The translations under genes were made by a program, and so were the position numbers. Shown here piece after piece: positions 45,881 through 55,535 of a DNA stretch of 64,000 nucleotides. The notes below the pieces were generated by a model that searched no databases, was not told the origin of the DNA, and was given only the letters and a program-made list of their open reading frames with translations. Every line of letters starts with the position of its first letter. Position 1 is the stretch's first letter. This DNA is from Aureibaculum luteum (GTDB lineage Bacteria; Bacteroidota; Bacteroidia; Flavobacteriales; Flavobacteriaceae), in contig NZ_QRGD01000001.1 of NCBI RefSeq assembly GCF_003449015.1, positions 248,001 through 312,000 of the forward strand. The letters run 5' to 3'.

Positions 45881-47197
45881 TTGCGATCTTCAAAAAAAAT
45901 AACACTAGAAAATTCAGCTGGATTCAAGCACAAATTGCTGATTTGGGCTCAACAGTATCATGAATTTGTGTGGCTAGACAGTAATGATTATCCACAATTC
46001 TATTCTAACTATGATGCCGTCTTAGCGGTTGAGGCCCATTCGGTACTACAGAGTAATTACCTCAACGCATTTACTAAATTAAAGAACTACAAAAACGAGG
46101 TCAACGATTTTATTTTTGGGTATTTAAGCTACGATTTAAAGAATGATACCGAACTCTTAAGTTCCAAAAATGATGACGGATTACATTTTCCTGATTTGCA
46201 CTTTTTTCAACCCAAAAAACTATTCCTTTTTAAGGATAATGTGTTGGAGATTCAGTATTTGGTGGAGAATAAGAATGATATCAATGGTGATTTAAAAAGC
46301 ATTGAACAGATTACTTCGTCCCAAAAAGGGACTCGCAATGACAGTAATTCGACTTTGGAACAGCATAACGTCAAAATAAAAAAACGTATCACTAAAAATG
46401 AATACCTTAATCAATTAGATAAAGTTTTAGAACACATTCAAAGAGGTGACATTTATGAAGTAAATTTTTGTCAGGAATTTTATGCAGAGAACGCATCTAT
46501 CAATCCACTCAATGTTTATCATCATTTGAATGAAATTTCTAATCCGCCCTTTGCGAGCTTCATTAAACTCAATGACAAGTATGTGATTTCCGCATCTCCC
46601 GAAAGATTTGTAAAAAAAGAGGGAAATAAAATCATTTCTCAACCTATAAAAGGCACGGCAAAACGACTGGTAGATAAAATTGCTGATAAGCAACTCGCCA
46701 ACGCTTTAGCTAGCGATCAAAAAGAGCGTTCAGAAAATATAATGATTGTAGATTTAGTACGTAACGATTTATCTAAAACAGCCCTAAAAGGTTCTGTAAA
46801 GGTTGAAGAGCTCTGCAAGGTTTATTCGTTTGATCAAGTGCATCAAATGATTTCCACCATAAGTTCGACCGTAGAAGATACTACTGATTCCATAGATATT
46901 ATTAAGAGTCTATTTCCTATGGGAAGCATGACTGGTGCACCTAAACTATCCGCTATGCAGATAATTGAAGAATTAGAAGCCTCGAAACGCGGAATATACT
47001 CAGGAGCTATTGGTTATTTTACACCTACGGGTGATTTTGATTTTAGCGTCATCATTCGAAGTATATTATATAATCAAACGAAAAACTATGTATCTTATTC
47101 AGTAGGTGGAGCAATAACTTCAAAATCTGAACCAGAAAAGGAATATGAAGAATGTTTATTAAAAGCTATTGCAATGAAAAAGGCGTTAATTAATTAA
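45881..47197 (+). CDS. pabB: Aminodeoxychorismate synthase component I
   Basis: 438 residues of the chorismate-binding family. The P-I-K-G-T-A-K-R motif (TrpE has P-I-A-G-T instead), D-L-V-R-N-D-L and G-S-M-T-G-A-P-K are present. The Lys of P-I-K-G-T is the PabB-specific residue, so p-aminobenzoate synthesis for folate is indicated. The start is a TTG at 45881; it is the only usable start, as the same frame is closed by the upstream stop 9 bp before. pabA and pabC are not adjacent. It ends 4 bp before the convergent lipoprotein gene. Confidence 0.9.
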   Translation: MRSSKKITLENSAGFKHKLLIWAQQYHEFVWLDSNDYPQFYSNYDAVLAVEAHSVLQSNYLNAFTKLKNYKNEVNDFIFGYLSYDLKNDTELLSSKNDDGLHFPDLHFFQPKKLFLFKDNVLEIQYLVENKNDINGDLKSIEQITSSQKGTRNDSNSTLEQHNVKIKKRITKNEYLNQLDKVLEHIQRGDIYEVNFCQEFYAENASINPLNVYHHLNEISNPPFASFIKLNDKYVISASPERFVKKEGNKIISQPIKGTAKRLVDKIADKQLANALASDQKERSENIMIVDLVRNDLSKTALKGSVKVEELCKVYSFDQVHQMISTISSTVEDTTDSIDIIKSLFPMGSMTGAPKLSAMQIIEELEASKRGIYSGAIGYFTPTGDFDFSVIIRSILYNQTKNYVSYSVGGAITSKSEPEKEYEECLLKAIAMKKALIN

Positions 47198-47201
47198 TCT
47201 C

Positions 47202-47576
47202 TTAAAAAGCACATTGATAACCTTCAGTTTTCCAAATTACAATTCCTTCCTGCAATAATTCAACAGGAAATTTATCATCACCAAGATACCCTATATTTTC
47301 TCCACTACAGTTATAAACCGTAATTACAGAATTTGTAAGAGGATTACAATCTCCATAAATAAAAATATCTTGCTTTTCAAAAAAAGTTTGCATTATATAA
47401 GAATATTGATAGTCAACTACCTCATCCTGTTCTCTCTGCTCAATCGCACTTTTTAACCAAGCCAAATTTTCAATCGGATTTTCTAATCCACAAGCTGATT
47501 TCTCGTTAGATTCATCATTATTGTTACAACTATACGTTAAACAACAAAAAAATAGAATAAAAGCTACATTTTTCAT
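47202..47576 (-). CDS. Small Cys-containing lipoprotein, tandem paralogue A
   Basis: 124 residues with a lipoprotein signal (L-T-Y-S-C-N-N-N). Shared with the next gene are S-A-C-x3-N-P-I-E-x-L-x-W-L-K near the mature N-terminus and the C-terminal N-C-x-G-E-x-I-G-Y ... F-P-x-x-L-L-x-x-G-I-x-I-W-K ... C. At least four Cys are conserved between the two copies. I know no named family. It is the second copy in the direction of transcription and ends 4 bp before the convergent pabB stop. Confidence 0.75.
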   Translation of the reverse strand: MKNVAFILFFCCLTYSCNNNDESNEKSACGLENPIENLAWLKSAIEQREQDEVVDYQYSYIMQTFFEKQDIFIYGDCNPLTNSVITVYNCSGENIGYLGDDKFPVELLQEGIVIWKTEGYQCAF

Positions 47577-47671
47577 AATTTATTGATTTATTGAAAGACG
47601 TAGATTATTACAAAAGGTTGCGTTTACCTTTTATAAACGTGCATCAATAAGCTCAAGAAAAAAACTTTATC

Positions 47672-48043
47672 TTACTTATCACATTCATTATCTTTACTTT
47701 TCCAAATTAAAATCCCATTTGCAAGTAAATCTGACGGAAATTCAGGATCATCAATATAACCAATTTCTTCTCCTTTACAATTGAATACTACATTTCCAGA
47801 ATTACAAGTGGGACAACAATTGGCTACAATAAACAAAGTTTCGTTATTACTATCTGATTGGACTATGTAATTATATTTAGAAAATTCTTCATCTTCTCCT
47901 AATGCTGTGGATAATTTTTTTAACCAAACCAAATCTTCTATAGGATTATCTACCGAGCAAGCCGATTTAACACTTGATTTTTCATTATTGTTACATCCTA
48001 AGAATAAGAAACTAGTCAATAAAACGAAAACTAATTTTTTCAT
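47672..48043 (-). CDS. Small Cys-containing lipoprotein, tandem paralogue B
   Basis: 123 residues, signal M-K-K-L-V-F-V-L-L-T-S-F-L-F-L-G-C. It aligns over its full length with the gene 95 bp downstream and shares the W-L-K and I-W-K motifs and the C-terminal Cys. It has extra cysteines in N-C-C-P-T-C-N, absent from paralogue A. Diverged tandem duplicates are likely. The function is unknown; a periplasmic or outer-membrane location is inferred from the lipobox. Confidence 0.75.
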   Translation of the reverse strand: MKKLVFVLLTSFLFLGCNNNEKSSVKSACSVDNPIEDLVWLKKLSTALGEDEEFSKYNYIVQSDSNNETLFIVANCCPTCNSGNVVFNCKGEEIGYIDDPEFPSDLLANGILIWKSKDNECDK

Positions 48044-48087
48044 GATTTATTTTTATTTAAAGTTAAGAATTACAAAATAACGATGTC

Positions 48088-48576
48088 TTAATTTTCTATT
48101 TTTTTTACGGTATCTTTTCGCAACAAAAGTAGTGGTAAAGATACGCCAATAGATAATGAAATTAAGATGAACAACATGGTAAAACCATTTGAAAATATAG
48201 CATCCATAAATACTAATCTTTTTGCATCATCTTTTTCTAGAAAAGTAAAAGACATGATTGACAACACCGTCTCATAGGCATAAAACCCAGGAATCATTGG
48301 AATTACGGCAGGTATAGAAAATACTACAGGAGGCTGATGAATACTATGAGCTAAAGGTATACTTAACAGACCCACAAATGAAGCTGAAACCAAGCTAGCT
48401 AAAACAATATTAATTTGAAAATGCAATAAAAAAGTCTTGATAAACCCAGCCCCAAAACCTAATAAGAAAACGGTAAGAATGGCTTTTTTAGGTATATTAA
48501 ATAATATACCAAAGCCAACGGCAGCGATACCTGCCCAAATGGAAATTTCTAAAATGTTTAATATAGTTTCTATCAT
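48088..48576 (-). CDS. Threonine/serine exporter, small DUF3815 subunit
   Basis: 162 residues, nearly all membrane helices (five predicted). It contains I-P-M-I-P-G-F-Y-A-Y-E-T, the conserved ThrE C-terminal-domain motif. ThrE of actinobacteria is one protein made of DUF1212 and DUF3815 parts; here the parts are separate genes. It overlaps the DUF1212 gene by 4 bp (ATGA), so the two are translationally coupled. The export substrate, threonine/serine, is by family. Confidence 0.88.
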   Translation of the reverse strand: MIETILNILEISIWAGIAAVGFGILFNIPKKAILTVFLLGFGAGFIKTFLLHFQINIVLASLVSASFVGLLSIPLAHSIHQPPVVFSIPAVIPMIPGFYAYETVLSIMSFTFLEKDDAKRLVFMDAIFSNGFTMLFILISLSIGVSLPLLLLRKDTVKKIEN

Positions 48577-49340
48577 TTTAATTCAAAAATTAACATGGCT
48601 ATAAAAAGTCCAAGTGCCATTGCTAAAACGGTCATGACTCCGTTGGCAAATCTTACCATTCCATTCAAAACATTTTTATCTAATAAATCCGAAAAAGAGT
48701 TAATTAAAGCAACTCCCGGAACTAAAAATAGTATAGAAGTAGCCAAAGCTGCCTCAGGTTGTGTACCTAAATTAAAATAAACACCCAAAGAGGCTATTGT
48801 AGAAGCTGTTAGTGATGCTAAAAATACATTTATATAAACATTAAATAATCTTCTATGTGTTTCTTGAAGCATCAGTAAACCAAAAAATGTACTTATAAAT
48901 GCAACTAGCAAATTTAAATAATCACCTCCAAATATTTTACAAAAACCTGCACCCGCAAAACTTACCGCTATGAGCACAACGATTCTTGGATATCTTTTTT
49001 GATCTTTTAAGCTTTTAATTTCGTTTCTAATTCGAGACAATGACCAATCTTGATCAATTGCATTCCAACTGGCTTTACTAATTAAAGAAAGTATTGTAAA
49101 ATCTATTTTATGGGAAGGTAAATTTTTAACTTTAGTGTAATTTTCACCCGTTTTAATATCTACAACCGTTAATATAATAGTCTTCTGACTGATTAAACTA
49201 AAAGATTCACAATTTAAAACAGATGCAAAACGGTCAATATTTAAGTCCACTCTATTCGTATTTGCTCCAGAAACCATCAATAGTGATGATATTTCTAATA
49301 ACAAATCCGCTACTTGTTTTAACCGATTGGTAGTATCCAT
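48573..49340 (-). CDS. Threonine/serine exporter, DUF1212 subunit
   Basis: 255 residues. The cytoplasmic N-terminal part has S-G-A-N-T-N-R-V and the DUF1212 core, followed by five membrane helices with F-L-V-P-G-V-A-L-I-N-S-F. This is the N-terminal half of ThrE as a separate protein. It starts 104 bp downstream of the argH stop, in a gap with a short CCTGTAAA/TTTACAGG inverted repeat (49357-49381). Amino-acid export next to the arginine operon may or may not be related. Confidence 0.9.
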   Translation of the reverse strand: MDTTNRLKQVADLLLEISSLLMVSGANTNRVDLNIDRFASVLNCESFSLISQKTIILTVVDIKTGENYTKVKNLPSHKIDFTILSLISKASWNAIDQDWSLSRIRNEIKSLKDQKRYPRIVVLIAVSFAGAGFCKIFGGDYLNLLVAFISTFFGLLMLQETHRRLFNVYINVFLASLTASTIASLGVYFNLGTQPEAALATSILFLVPGVALINSFSDLLDKNVLNGMVRFANGVMTVLAMALGLFIAMLIFELK

Positions 49341-49444
49341 TTTTATGAATTAATACCCTGTAAATTTAACATTTTTACAGGTGTTTTCCTTAGAAAACTA
49401 ATAGTAATTTTGACGATTTTCAAAAGGTGATTATTCAATAATAA

Positions 49445-50728
49445 TTATTTTAACGCCGTAATCATTTTTTCAGTAATCTCTTTCAAACATAAATTACCTA
49501 TACTTCCTAAATGCGTATGATTAACATTTTTATCAGGTTTAAACTCCCCTTTTTCTACCTTAGCCCCTACTATTTTATAAGCATCTCTAAAAGCAACACC
49601 TTCTTGTACCAATTTATTAACCTCTTCAACTGTAAACAAATAATCATATTTCGGGTCTTCCAAAATTTTAGTATTTACACGTACATTTTCAATAGAAAAG
49701 GTCATCATCTCTAAACAAGATTTCAACGTTTGAATTGCTGGTAAAACAGCCTCTTTTAACAATTGCAAATCACGCTGATAACCACTTGGCAAATTGTTAG
49801 ATATTAAAGTCAGCTCATAAGGCAGAGCTTGTAGTGCATTACATTTACCACGTATCAATTCAAAAACATCAGGGTTCTTTTTATGAGGCATTATACTAGA
49901 ACCTGTAGTCAACTCATCTGGAAAGGACACAAAATTAAAATTCTGACTCATGTATAAACAAATGTCCATGGCAAATTTTGAAAGCGTCCCCGCTACAGTA
50001 CTCAGTGCAGAAGCCAATGCTTTTTCTGTTTTACCTCTACTCATTTGAGCAGCGACTACATTATATTTTAAGGTTTCAAACCCAAGTAACTCTGTTGTCA
50101 TTTGACGATCAATATCGAAGGAACTTCCATAACCAGCACCAGAACCTAACGGGTTTTGATCTGCTATTTTAAAAGCGGCATTCAACATATAAACATCATC
50201 AATTAAACTTTCGGCATACGCAGAAAACCACAAGCCAAATGAAGAAGGCATGGCAACTTGTAAATGGGTATATCCTGGTATTAACACCTCTTTATGCTCT
50301 TCTGCTTTTGACATTAACTCGTCAAATAATGATTTTACTAAATTTTTAATCTCTGAAATTTCATCTTTAAAATACAAGTGCAAATCAACTAAAACTTGAT
50401 CGTTCCTTGACCTTGCCGTATGTATTTTTTTACCAGTATCGCCCAACATTTCAGTAAGCATGAATTCCACTTTAGAATGAACATCTTCAAAGGTATCTTC
50501 AATAACAAAATTTCCTTTTTCTATATTTTGTAAAATACTGTTAAGCTTTGCCTCGATTATAACAATTTCTCGATCTTGTAAAATTTCTATTTTATGCAAC
50601 ATTTTGGCATGGGCAATTGAACCCAACACGTCATATTTAGCAATGATCAAATCTAATTGACGATCATTTCCGACAGTAAACATGTCAATTTTTTTATCAG
50701 TACTAAAGCCTTTATCCCAGAGTTTCAT
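49445..50728 (-). CDS. argH: Argininosuccinate lyase
   Basis: 427 residues of the fumarase/ASL superfamily with the signature G-S-S-I-M-P-H-K-K-N-P-D and the S-R-N-D-Q-V substrate segment. It splits argininosuccinate into arginine and fumarate. It is the last gene of the arg-pro operon, 66 bp after the M20 gene. Length is slightly shorter than the E. coli enzyme (457) but complete. Confidence 0.96.
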   Translation of the reverse strand: MKLWDKGFSTDKKIDMFTVGNDRQLDLIIAKYDVLGSIAHAKMLHKIEILQDREIVIIEAKLNSILQNIEKGNFVIEDTFEDVHSKVEFMLTEMLGDTGKKIHTARSRNDQVLVDLHLYFKDEISEIKNLVKSLFDELMSKAEEHKEVLIPGYTHLQVAMPSSFGLWFSAYAESLIDDVYMLNAAFKIADQNPLGSGAGYGSSFDIDRQMTTELLGFETLKYNVVAAQMSRGKTEKALASALSTVAGTLSKFAMDICLYMSQNFNFVSFPDELTTGSSIMPHKKNPDVFELIRGKCNALQALPYELTLISNNLPSGYQRDLQLLKEAVLPAIQTLKSCLEMMTFSIENVRVNTKILEDPKYDYLFTVEEVNKLVQEGVAFRDAYKIVGAKVEKGEFKPDKNVNHTHLGSIGNLCLKEITEKMITALK

Positions 50729-50794
50729 AATTTTTAATGTTTAAGTATTTTTAATCTGTTTAATTGGTCTACAAATTACAACTAACGGAACTGA

Positions 50795-51856
50795 TTATAC
50801 AATAACGTCTGTTAACAAATCAATATAAATTTTTATTCCTTCTTCAATTTCATTCACATAAATAAATTCATCTGCGGTATGTGAGCGTAATGAATCACCA
50901 GGACCTAATTTTAAGGACGAACAAGTTAATACTGCTTGATCTGATAAGGTTGGAGAACCATACGTTTCTCTACCTAAAGCAATACCAGCTTTGACTAAAG
51001 CATGTTCTTTGGGTATAGATGATGAATTTAATCGTAAAGATCGTTCTTTTACTTCAACCTCAACATGACTCTTAATAATTTCCAACACTTCTTTATTACT
51101 ATAAGCATCAGTAATACGAACATCTACTACAAAATGACATTCGGCAGGTATCACATTATGCTGACTACCCGCATTAATTTGCGTAACTGTCATTTTAATC
51201 TCCCCTAACGTTTCTGAGATTTTCGGAAACTTATAGGTTCTAAACCATTCTATGGCCTCCATGGCTTTATAAATTGAATTATCACCCAACCCATGTGCGG
51301 CATGACCTGCCTTTCCGTGAGCAATACAATCTATAACTAACAATCCTTTTTCCGCCACTGCCAATTGCATTAAAGTGGGCTCACCCACAATAGCAACATC
51401 AATTTTTGGAAGTATTGGCAGCATACTATTCAATCCATTTTGACCAGAACTTTCTTCTTCGGCAGAAGCTACAATAATCAGATTGTATTTTAAATCCTTG
51501 TGAGTATAAAAATATGTAAATAACGCTATCAACGAAACCAAACAACCGCCAGCATCGTTACTTCCAAGACCAAATAATTTCCCTTCAATAATTTCAGGCT
51601 TTAAAGGATCTCTTGTATACGCCGAATTTGGTTTTACAGTATCGTGATGCGAATTCAATAATAAAGTAGGCTTTTCTGCATCAAAATATTTATTAAAGGC
51701 GTAGACATTATGATTACTACGTTTAAATTTAATATCATGTGTAATAAACCAATCTGCTATCAAAAGAGCCGTTTCAGCTTCCTCACTTGAAAACGATTGG
51801 GTTGCGATAAGCCTTTGTAATAGAGCAATGGCCTCTTTGGTTAGTTTTTCAATCAT
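50795..51856 (-). CDS. M20-family deacylase, probable ArgE-type
   Basis: 353 residues of the ArgE/DapE/CPG2 metal-dependent family. Visible are L-L-N-S-H-H-D-T-V (His-Asp ligands), N-D-A-G-G-C, and A-S-A-E-E-E-S-S-G (catalytic Glu and ligand). In this operon it should deacylate N-acyl-citrulline (or N-acyl-ornithine) made by the argF' enzyme. Whether the acyl group is acetyl or succinyl cannot be read from the sequence. It overlaps argB by 4 bp. Confidence 0.88.
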   Translation of the reverse strand: MIEKLTKEAIALLQRLIATQSFSSEEAETALLIADWFITHDIKFKRSNHNVYAFNKYFDAEKPTLLLNSHHDTVKPNSAYTRDPLKPEIIEGKLFGLGSNDAGGCLVSLIALFTYFYTHKDLKYNLIIVASAEEESSGQNGLNSMLPILPKIDVAIVGEPTLMQLAVAEKGLLVIDCIAHGKAGHAAHGLGDNSIYKAMEAIEWFRTYKFPKISETLGEIKMTVTQINAGSQHNVIPAECHFVVDVRITDAYSNKEVLEIIKSHVEVEVKERSLRLNSSSIPKEHALVKAGIALGRETYGSPTLSDQAVLTCSSLKLGPGDSLRSHTADEFIYVNEIEEGIKIYIDLLTDVIV

Positions 51857-52635
51857 AAACTTAATGTTGTGTGTTGAGTGTTTTTATTCGTTATAAAATC
51901 AGGATTAGCAATATGAATTTCTGCAACACCTTTACCTAATGCATAAAAACAATTTTCTAATTTTGGTAGCATACCTGCGGCAATTATATTATTATTTTTA
52001 AGGGTTTTATAAATGTCAGAATCTATACTTTCTATTACAGAATCTTCATCATCTATACTTTCTAAAACTCCCTTTTTTTCAAAAATATACGTCAAACTAA
52101 CCTCATATTTTTCTGCCAAGCCAGATGCTAATTCTGAAGCAATGGTGTCGGCGTTGGTATTGAGTAACTGACCTTCTTTATTATGCGTAATTGCACAAAA
52201 AACGGGAATTAAATTATTCTCTAATAATACAGTAATAGTATTCGTATCAACCTCATCTACATCACCAGCAAAACCATAATCAATTTCTTTTACTATACGT
52301 TTATGAGCCTTTATAGCATTACCATCTGCTCCAGAAAGTCCTATCGCATTACAATTATTTTTTTGCAAATTTGCAACAATATTTTTATTTAGCAAACCTG
52401 CATACACCATCGTTACTACTTCTAAATTATCAACATCAGTTATCCGTCTTCCGCCAATCATTTTAGGTTCTAATTGTAGTTTCTTAGCAATCTCCGTTGC
52501 TTTTTTTCCACCACCATGGACTAAGATATTTAACCCCTCTAACTTTGAAAAAGCCACTAAAAAAGAAGATAAATTTTCCTCATGGTCAATAACATTACCT
52601 CCAATTTTTATGATATGTAGTTTTGGTTTACTCAT
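51853..52635 (-). CDS. argB: N-acetylglutamate kinase
   Basis: 260 residues, amino-acid kinase fold: K-I-G-G-N-V-I at the N-terminus, the glycine-rich V-H-G-G-G-K-K-A-T and the later N-A-D-T-I-A-S-E-L-A. It phosphorylates the N-acyl-glutamate made at the start of the pathway. It is positioned between the argF' gene (8-bp overlap) and the ArgE-type gene (4-bp overlap). Confidence 0.95.
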   Translation of the reverse strand: MSKPKLHIIKIGGNVIDHEENLSSFLVAFSKLEGLNILVHGGGKKATEIAKKLQLEPKMIGGRRITDVDNLEVVTMVYAGLLNKNIVANLQKNNCNAIGLSGADGNAIKAHKRIVKEIDYGFAGDVDEVDTNTITVLLENNLIPVFCAITHNKEGQLLNTNADTIASELASGLAEKYEVSLTYIFEKKGVLESIDDEDSVIESIDSDIYKTLKNNNIIAAGMLPKLENCFYALGKGVAEIHIANPDFITNKNTQHTTLSL

Positions 52636-53572
52636 TTTTCAAAATCTTTTTTAATACCAACTGTGCGGCATAGGTTCTATTATTGGCTTGCTCTATAACC
52701 AAGGAATTTTCTCCATCTAACACTTCATCAGTAACAATAACATTTCTTCGTACTGGTAAGCAATGCATAAATTTTGCATTGTTGGTCAAATTCATTTTTG
52801 GTTGATCAATCATCCAATTTTTATCTTTTGAAATTACTTGTCCATAATCGGAAAAAGAACTCCAATTTTTAACATAAATAAAGTCTGCATTTTTAAATGC
52901 TTCCTCTTGGTTATATTCAATTTTTGAATTTTTTGTAATTTCTGGATCTAACTCATATCCTTCAGGATGTGTAATCACAAATTCTGCATCTTGCAATTGC
53001 ATCATTTGCACAAAAGAATTGGCAACGGCATGAGGCAATGCTTTTGGATGCGGAGCCCATGACAACACTACTTTTGGCGATTTCTTTTGATTATATTCTG
53101 CCAACGTAATAGCATCAGCCAAAGCTTGCAATGGATGCCCTACCGAACTTTCCATATTTACAATAGGAACCGAAGCGTATTTTTTAAAATTTAAAAGCAC
53201 CTCTTCCGCTTGATCTTTTTCTTTATCCTCTAACAACGCAAATGCTCTAATTGCAATAATATCACAATATTGAGAAATTACTTGAGCAGCTTCTTTTATA
53301 TGTTCCGATTTACCCTGATCCATAATAGTTCCATCCTCAAATTCTAACGCCCATCCTTCATTAGAAAAATTCATCACAATCGGATTTAACCCCAAATTTA
53401 AGGCTGCTTTTTGCGTACTTAATCGCGTACGTAAACTAGAGTTAAAAAACAATAGCCCAATAGATTTATCTTTTCCAAGCGTATGATATTTTAAAGGATC
53501 TTTTTTTATACTTATCGCTTCTTGCACCCAATCATGCAAAGAGTTAATATCATTAATAGAGAGGTAATTCAT
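52628..53572 (-). CDS. argF': N-acetyl/N-succinyl-ornithine carbamoyltransferase
   Basis: 314 residues of the aspartate/ornithine carbamoyltransferase fold. The carbamoyl-phosphate loop is S-S-L-R-T-R (normal S-x-R-T-R), and the later M-H-C-L-P-V-R-R-N-V segment replaces the H-C-L-P of OTCases. The stretch W-A-L-E-F-E-D-G is like the N-acyl-ornithine enzymes of Bacteroides and Xanthomonas rather than classic ornithine transcarbamylase. It makes N-acyl-citrulline. One base is shared with proB. Confidence 0.88.
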   Translation of the reverse strand: MNYLSINDINSLHDWVQEAISIKKDPLKYHTLGKDKSIGLLFFNSSLRTRLSTQKAALNLGLNPIVMNFSNEGWALEFEDGTIMDQGKSEHIKEAAQVISQYCDIIAIRAFALLEDKEKDQAEEVLLNFKKYASVPIVNMESSVGHPLQALADAITLAEYNQKKSPKVVLSWAPHPKALPHAVANSFVQMMQLQDAEFVITHPEGYELDPEITKNSKIEYNQEEAFKNADFIYVKNWSSFSDYGQVISKDKNWMIDQPKMNLTNNAKFMHCLPVRRNVIVTDEVLDGENSLVIEQANNRTYAAQLVLKKILKNE

Positions 53573-54351
53573 TAGTTTTTGTTTAATATTTTGGTAAATG
53601 TAATTTCATTGTTGATTGCTTTTTGTATAAATCCATCAACTATTCCATTAACTATCCAAGTTTCAATATTGTTATTTTTTAAAATTCGAGCGGCATCAAT
53701 TTTAGATTGCATACCTCCTGTACCTCGAGAGGATTTATCAGTTGAAATTTCACTTTGCAATTTATCTATATCTTCAACAAGCTGAATGGTCTTTTGTTCA
53801 TTTTCATTCATAGATACTTTCGTATAGATACCATCGGTATTTGTGGCAATTATTACTAAATCTACATTTAACAAACTACCGGTTAATGCCGCCAACTTAT
53901 CATTATCTCCGAATTTAATTTCATCTGTCGCAACAGTGTCATTTTCATTAATGATAGGTATATAATTATTTTCCAACAACACATTAATGGTATTCATAAT
54001 ATTTTGCCTCGAAATTTCTCTTTCAAAATCTGCATAAGACAATAAACATTGAGATGTTAAAAGCCCAAGTTCCCAAAAATTATCATGAAATATCCGCATT
54101 AAATGCGGCTGACCAATTGCCGCTAAGGCCTGTTTCACATTAATTTCTTTACCATTACCTTCTAATTTCACAAACTGTTTTGCAACGGCAATAGCCCCAG
54201 AACTGACAATGATAAATTCGTAATCATCCTTTAATGCTGATATTTGTCTACCAATATCTTCAATTTTACCTCTTGAAATCTGATCAGTTTCTTTAGTAAG
54301 TGCATTGGTTCCTATTTTTAATAGTACTCTTTTTTTACCTAATTTGCCCAT
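53572..54351 (-). CDS. proB: Glutamate 5-kinase
   Basis: 259 residues from the ATG at 54351; a TTG at 54357 would add two residues. The amino-acid kinase core shows K-I-G-T-N-A-L-T, S-S-G-A-I-A-V, N-E-N-D-T-V-A and G-T-G-G-M-Q-S-K-I-D-A-A. The C-terminal PUA domain present in many ProB proteins (about 370 residues) is absent, as in the short form. It feeds proA. It overlaps the 3' end of proA by 17 bp. Confidence 0.95.
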   Translation of the reverse strand: MGKLGKKRVLLKIGTNALTKETDQISRGKIEDIGRQISALKDDYEFIIVSSGAIAVAKQFVKLEGNGKEINVKQALAAIGQPHLMRIFHDNFWELGLLTSQCLLSYADFEREISRQNIMNTINVLLENNYIPIINENDTVATDEIKFGDNDKLAALTGSLLNVDLVIIATNTDGIYTKVSMNENEQKTIQLVEDIDKLQSEISTDKSSRGTGGMQSKIDAARILKNNNIETWIVNGIVDGFIQKAINNEITFTKILNKN

Positions 54352-55531
54352 CTCCAAAAATATACCATTTATTAGTTACTAAATGTTGAAGACCAATTGG
54401 TCCTCTCTGGTGTAATTTATCTGTACTAATAGCGAGTTCACCACCTAAGCCAAATTGAAATCCGTCTGTAAAACGTGTAGATGCATTTTGATATACAGCA
54501 GCAGCATCAACAGACTCCATAAAAAGTTTAGCTTCAGTATCATCGCTGGTTATAATTGACGCCGAATGACCACCACAGTACTTATTTATTTTAGCAATTG
54601 CAGCCTCTGAATTGTCTACAAGTCCAATTACTATTTTATAATCCAAAAATTCTTCAAACCAAATCTCTTCATTTGGTATTAGATTGACATTCGCCAACCC
54701 CTCCAATGATGCATCTACTAAAACGGTTACATTACTCGATGATAGTTTTGTAATTAGCTCTTCTAAAAAACCATGATAATTTGGCAATTCTGAATCTATC
54801 AACACTTTATCTAAAGCGTTACACGCAGAAATTTTTGCCACTTTTGCATTCATAATTATATCAAAAGCTTTTTGCTTATCTGCTTCCTTGGACACATAAA
54901 CAAAATTATTACCTCTACCACTTACAATCACGGGACAGGTTGCGTTTTCTTTCACAAAAGCAATTAACTTCTCACCGCCACGAGGTATAATTAAATCAAT
55001 TTTTTGAGTTGGATTTTTCAAAAAAACCTGTGTTTCATTTCGATTATAATTCAAATACTCAACCCAATTTTTATCAATTTCATTTTCTTCTAAAGCACGA
55101 TGCCAAAGGTTAACAATTGCTAAATTTGAATTCAACGATTCCTTACCACCTTTTAATAAAATTTTATTACCAGATTTAAATGCTATTCCACCTGCTTCTA
55201 CCGTAACATCTGGTCGTGATTCATAAATAATCATTACTGTACCAAAAGATGCTGTTTTATTTGAAATTTTCAATCCATTCTCATGGGTAAAATTAAACCG
55301 CTCTTGACCTACAGGATCTTCTAGACTTGCCAATTGCTCTAAAGACAAAATCATACCTTGAATTTTATCTTCGTCTACTTTTAACCTGTCAAACATTGCC
55401 AAATCATTTACCGCAAAAGTTGCAATATCCTCTTTATTAGCATTCATTATAGCTTCAGTTTCCTGAGCCACTAACTTTGCCATACTAAGCAATACGGCAT
55501 TTCTTTGCGATATAGATAAAATTGTATTCAT
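54335..55531 (-). CDS. proA: Glutamate-5-semialdehyde dehydrogenase
   Basis: 398 residues from the ATG at 55531; a TTG at 55546 would add five residues and overlap argD. The aldehyde-dehydrogenase fold shows P-R-G-G-E-K-L-I and the catalytic Cys in S-A-C-N-A-L-D-K-V-L. It reduces glutamyl-5-phosphate to the semialdehyde for proline. It begins 4 bp after argD. Confidence 0.95.
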   Translation of the reverse strand: MNTILSISQRNAVLLSMAKLVAQETEAIMNANKEDIATFAVNDLAMFDRLKVDEDKIQGMILSLEQLASLEDPVGQERFNFTHENGLKISNKTASFGTVMIIYESRPDVTVEAGGIAFKSGNKILLKGGKESLNSNLAIVNLWHRALEENEIDKNWVEYLNYNRNETQVFLKNPTQKIDLIIPRGGEKLIAFVKENATCPVIVSGRGNNFVYVSKEADKQKAFDIIMNAKVAKISACNALDKVLIDSELPNYHGFLEELITKLSSSNVTVLVDASLEGLANVNLIPNEEIWFEEFLDYKIVIGLVDNSEAAIAKINKYCGGHSASIITSDDTEAKLFMESVDAAAVYQNASTRFTDGFQFGLGGELAISTDKLHQRGPIGLQHLVTNKWYIFGDGQIR

Positions 55532-55535
55532 TTTT

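Noticed and set aside
49357-49381. CCTGTAAA/TTTACAGG inverted repeat between argH and the exporter gene as a terminator
   Set aside because: The stem is short, AT-rich and lacks a T-tract in the argH direction, so it is noted only as context.
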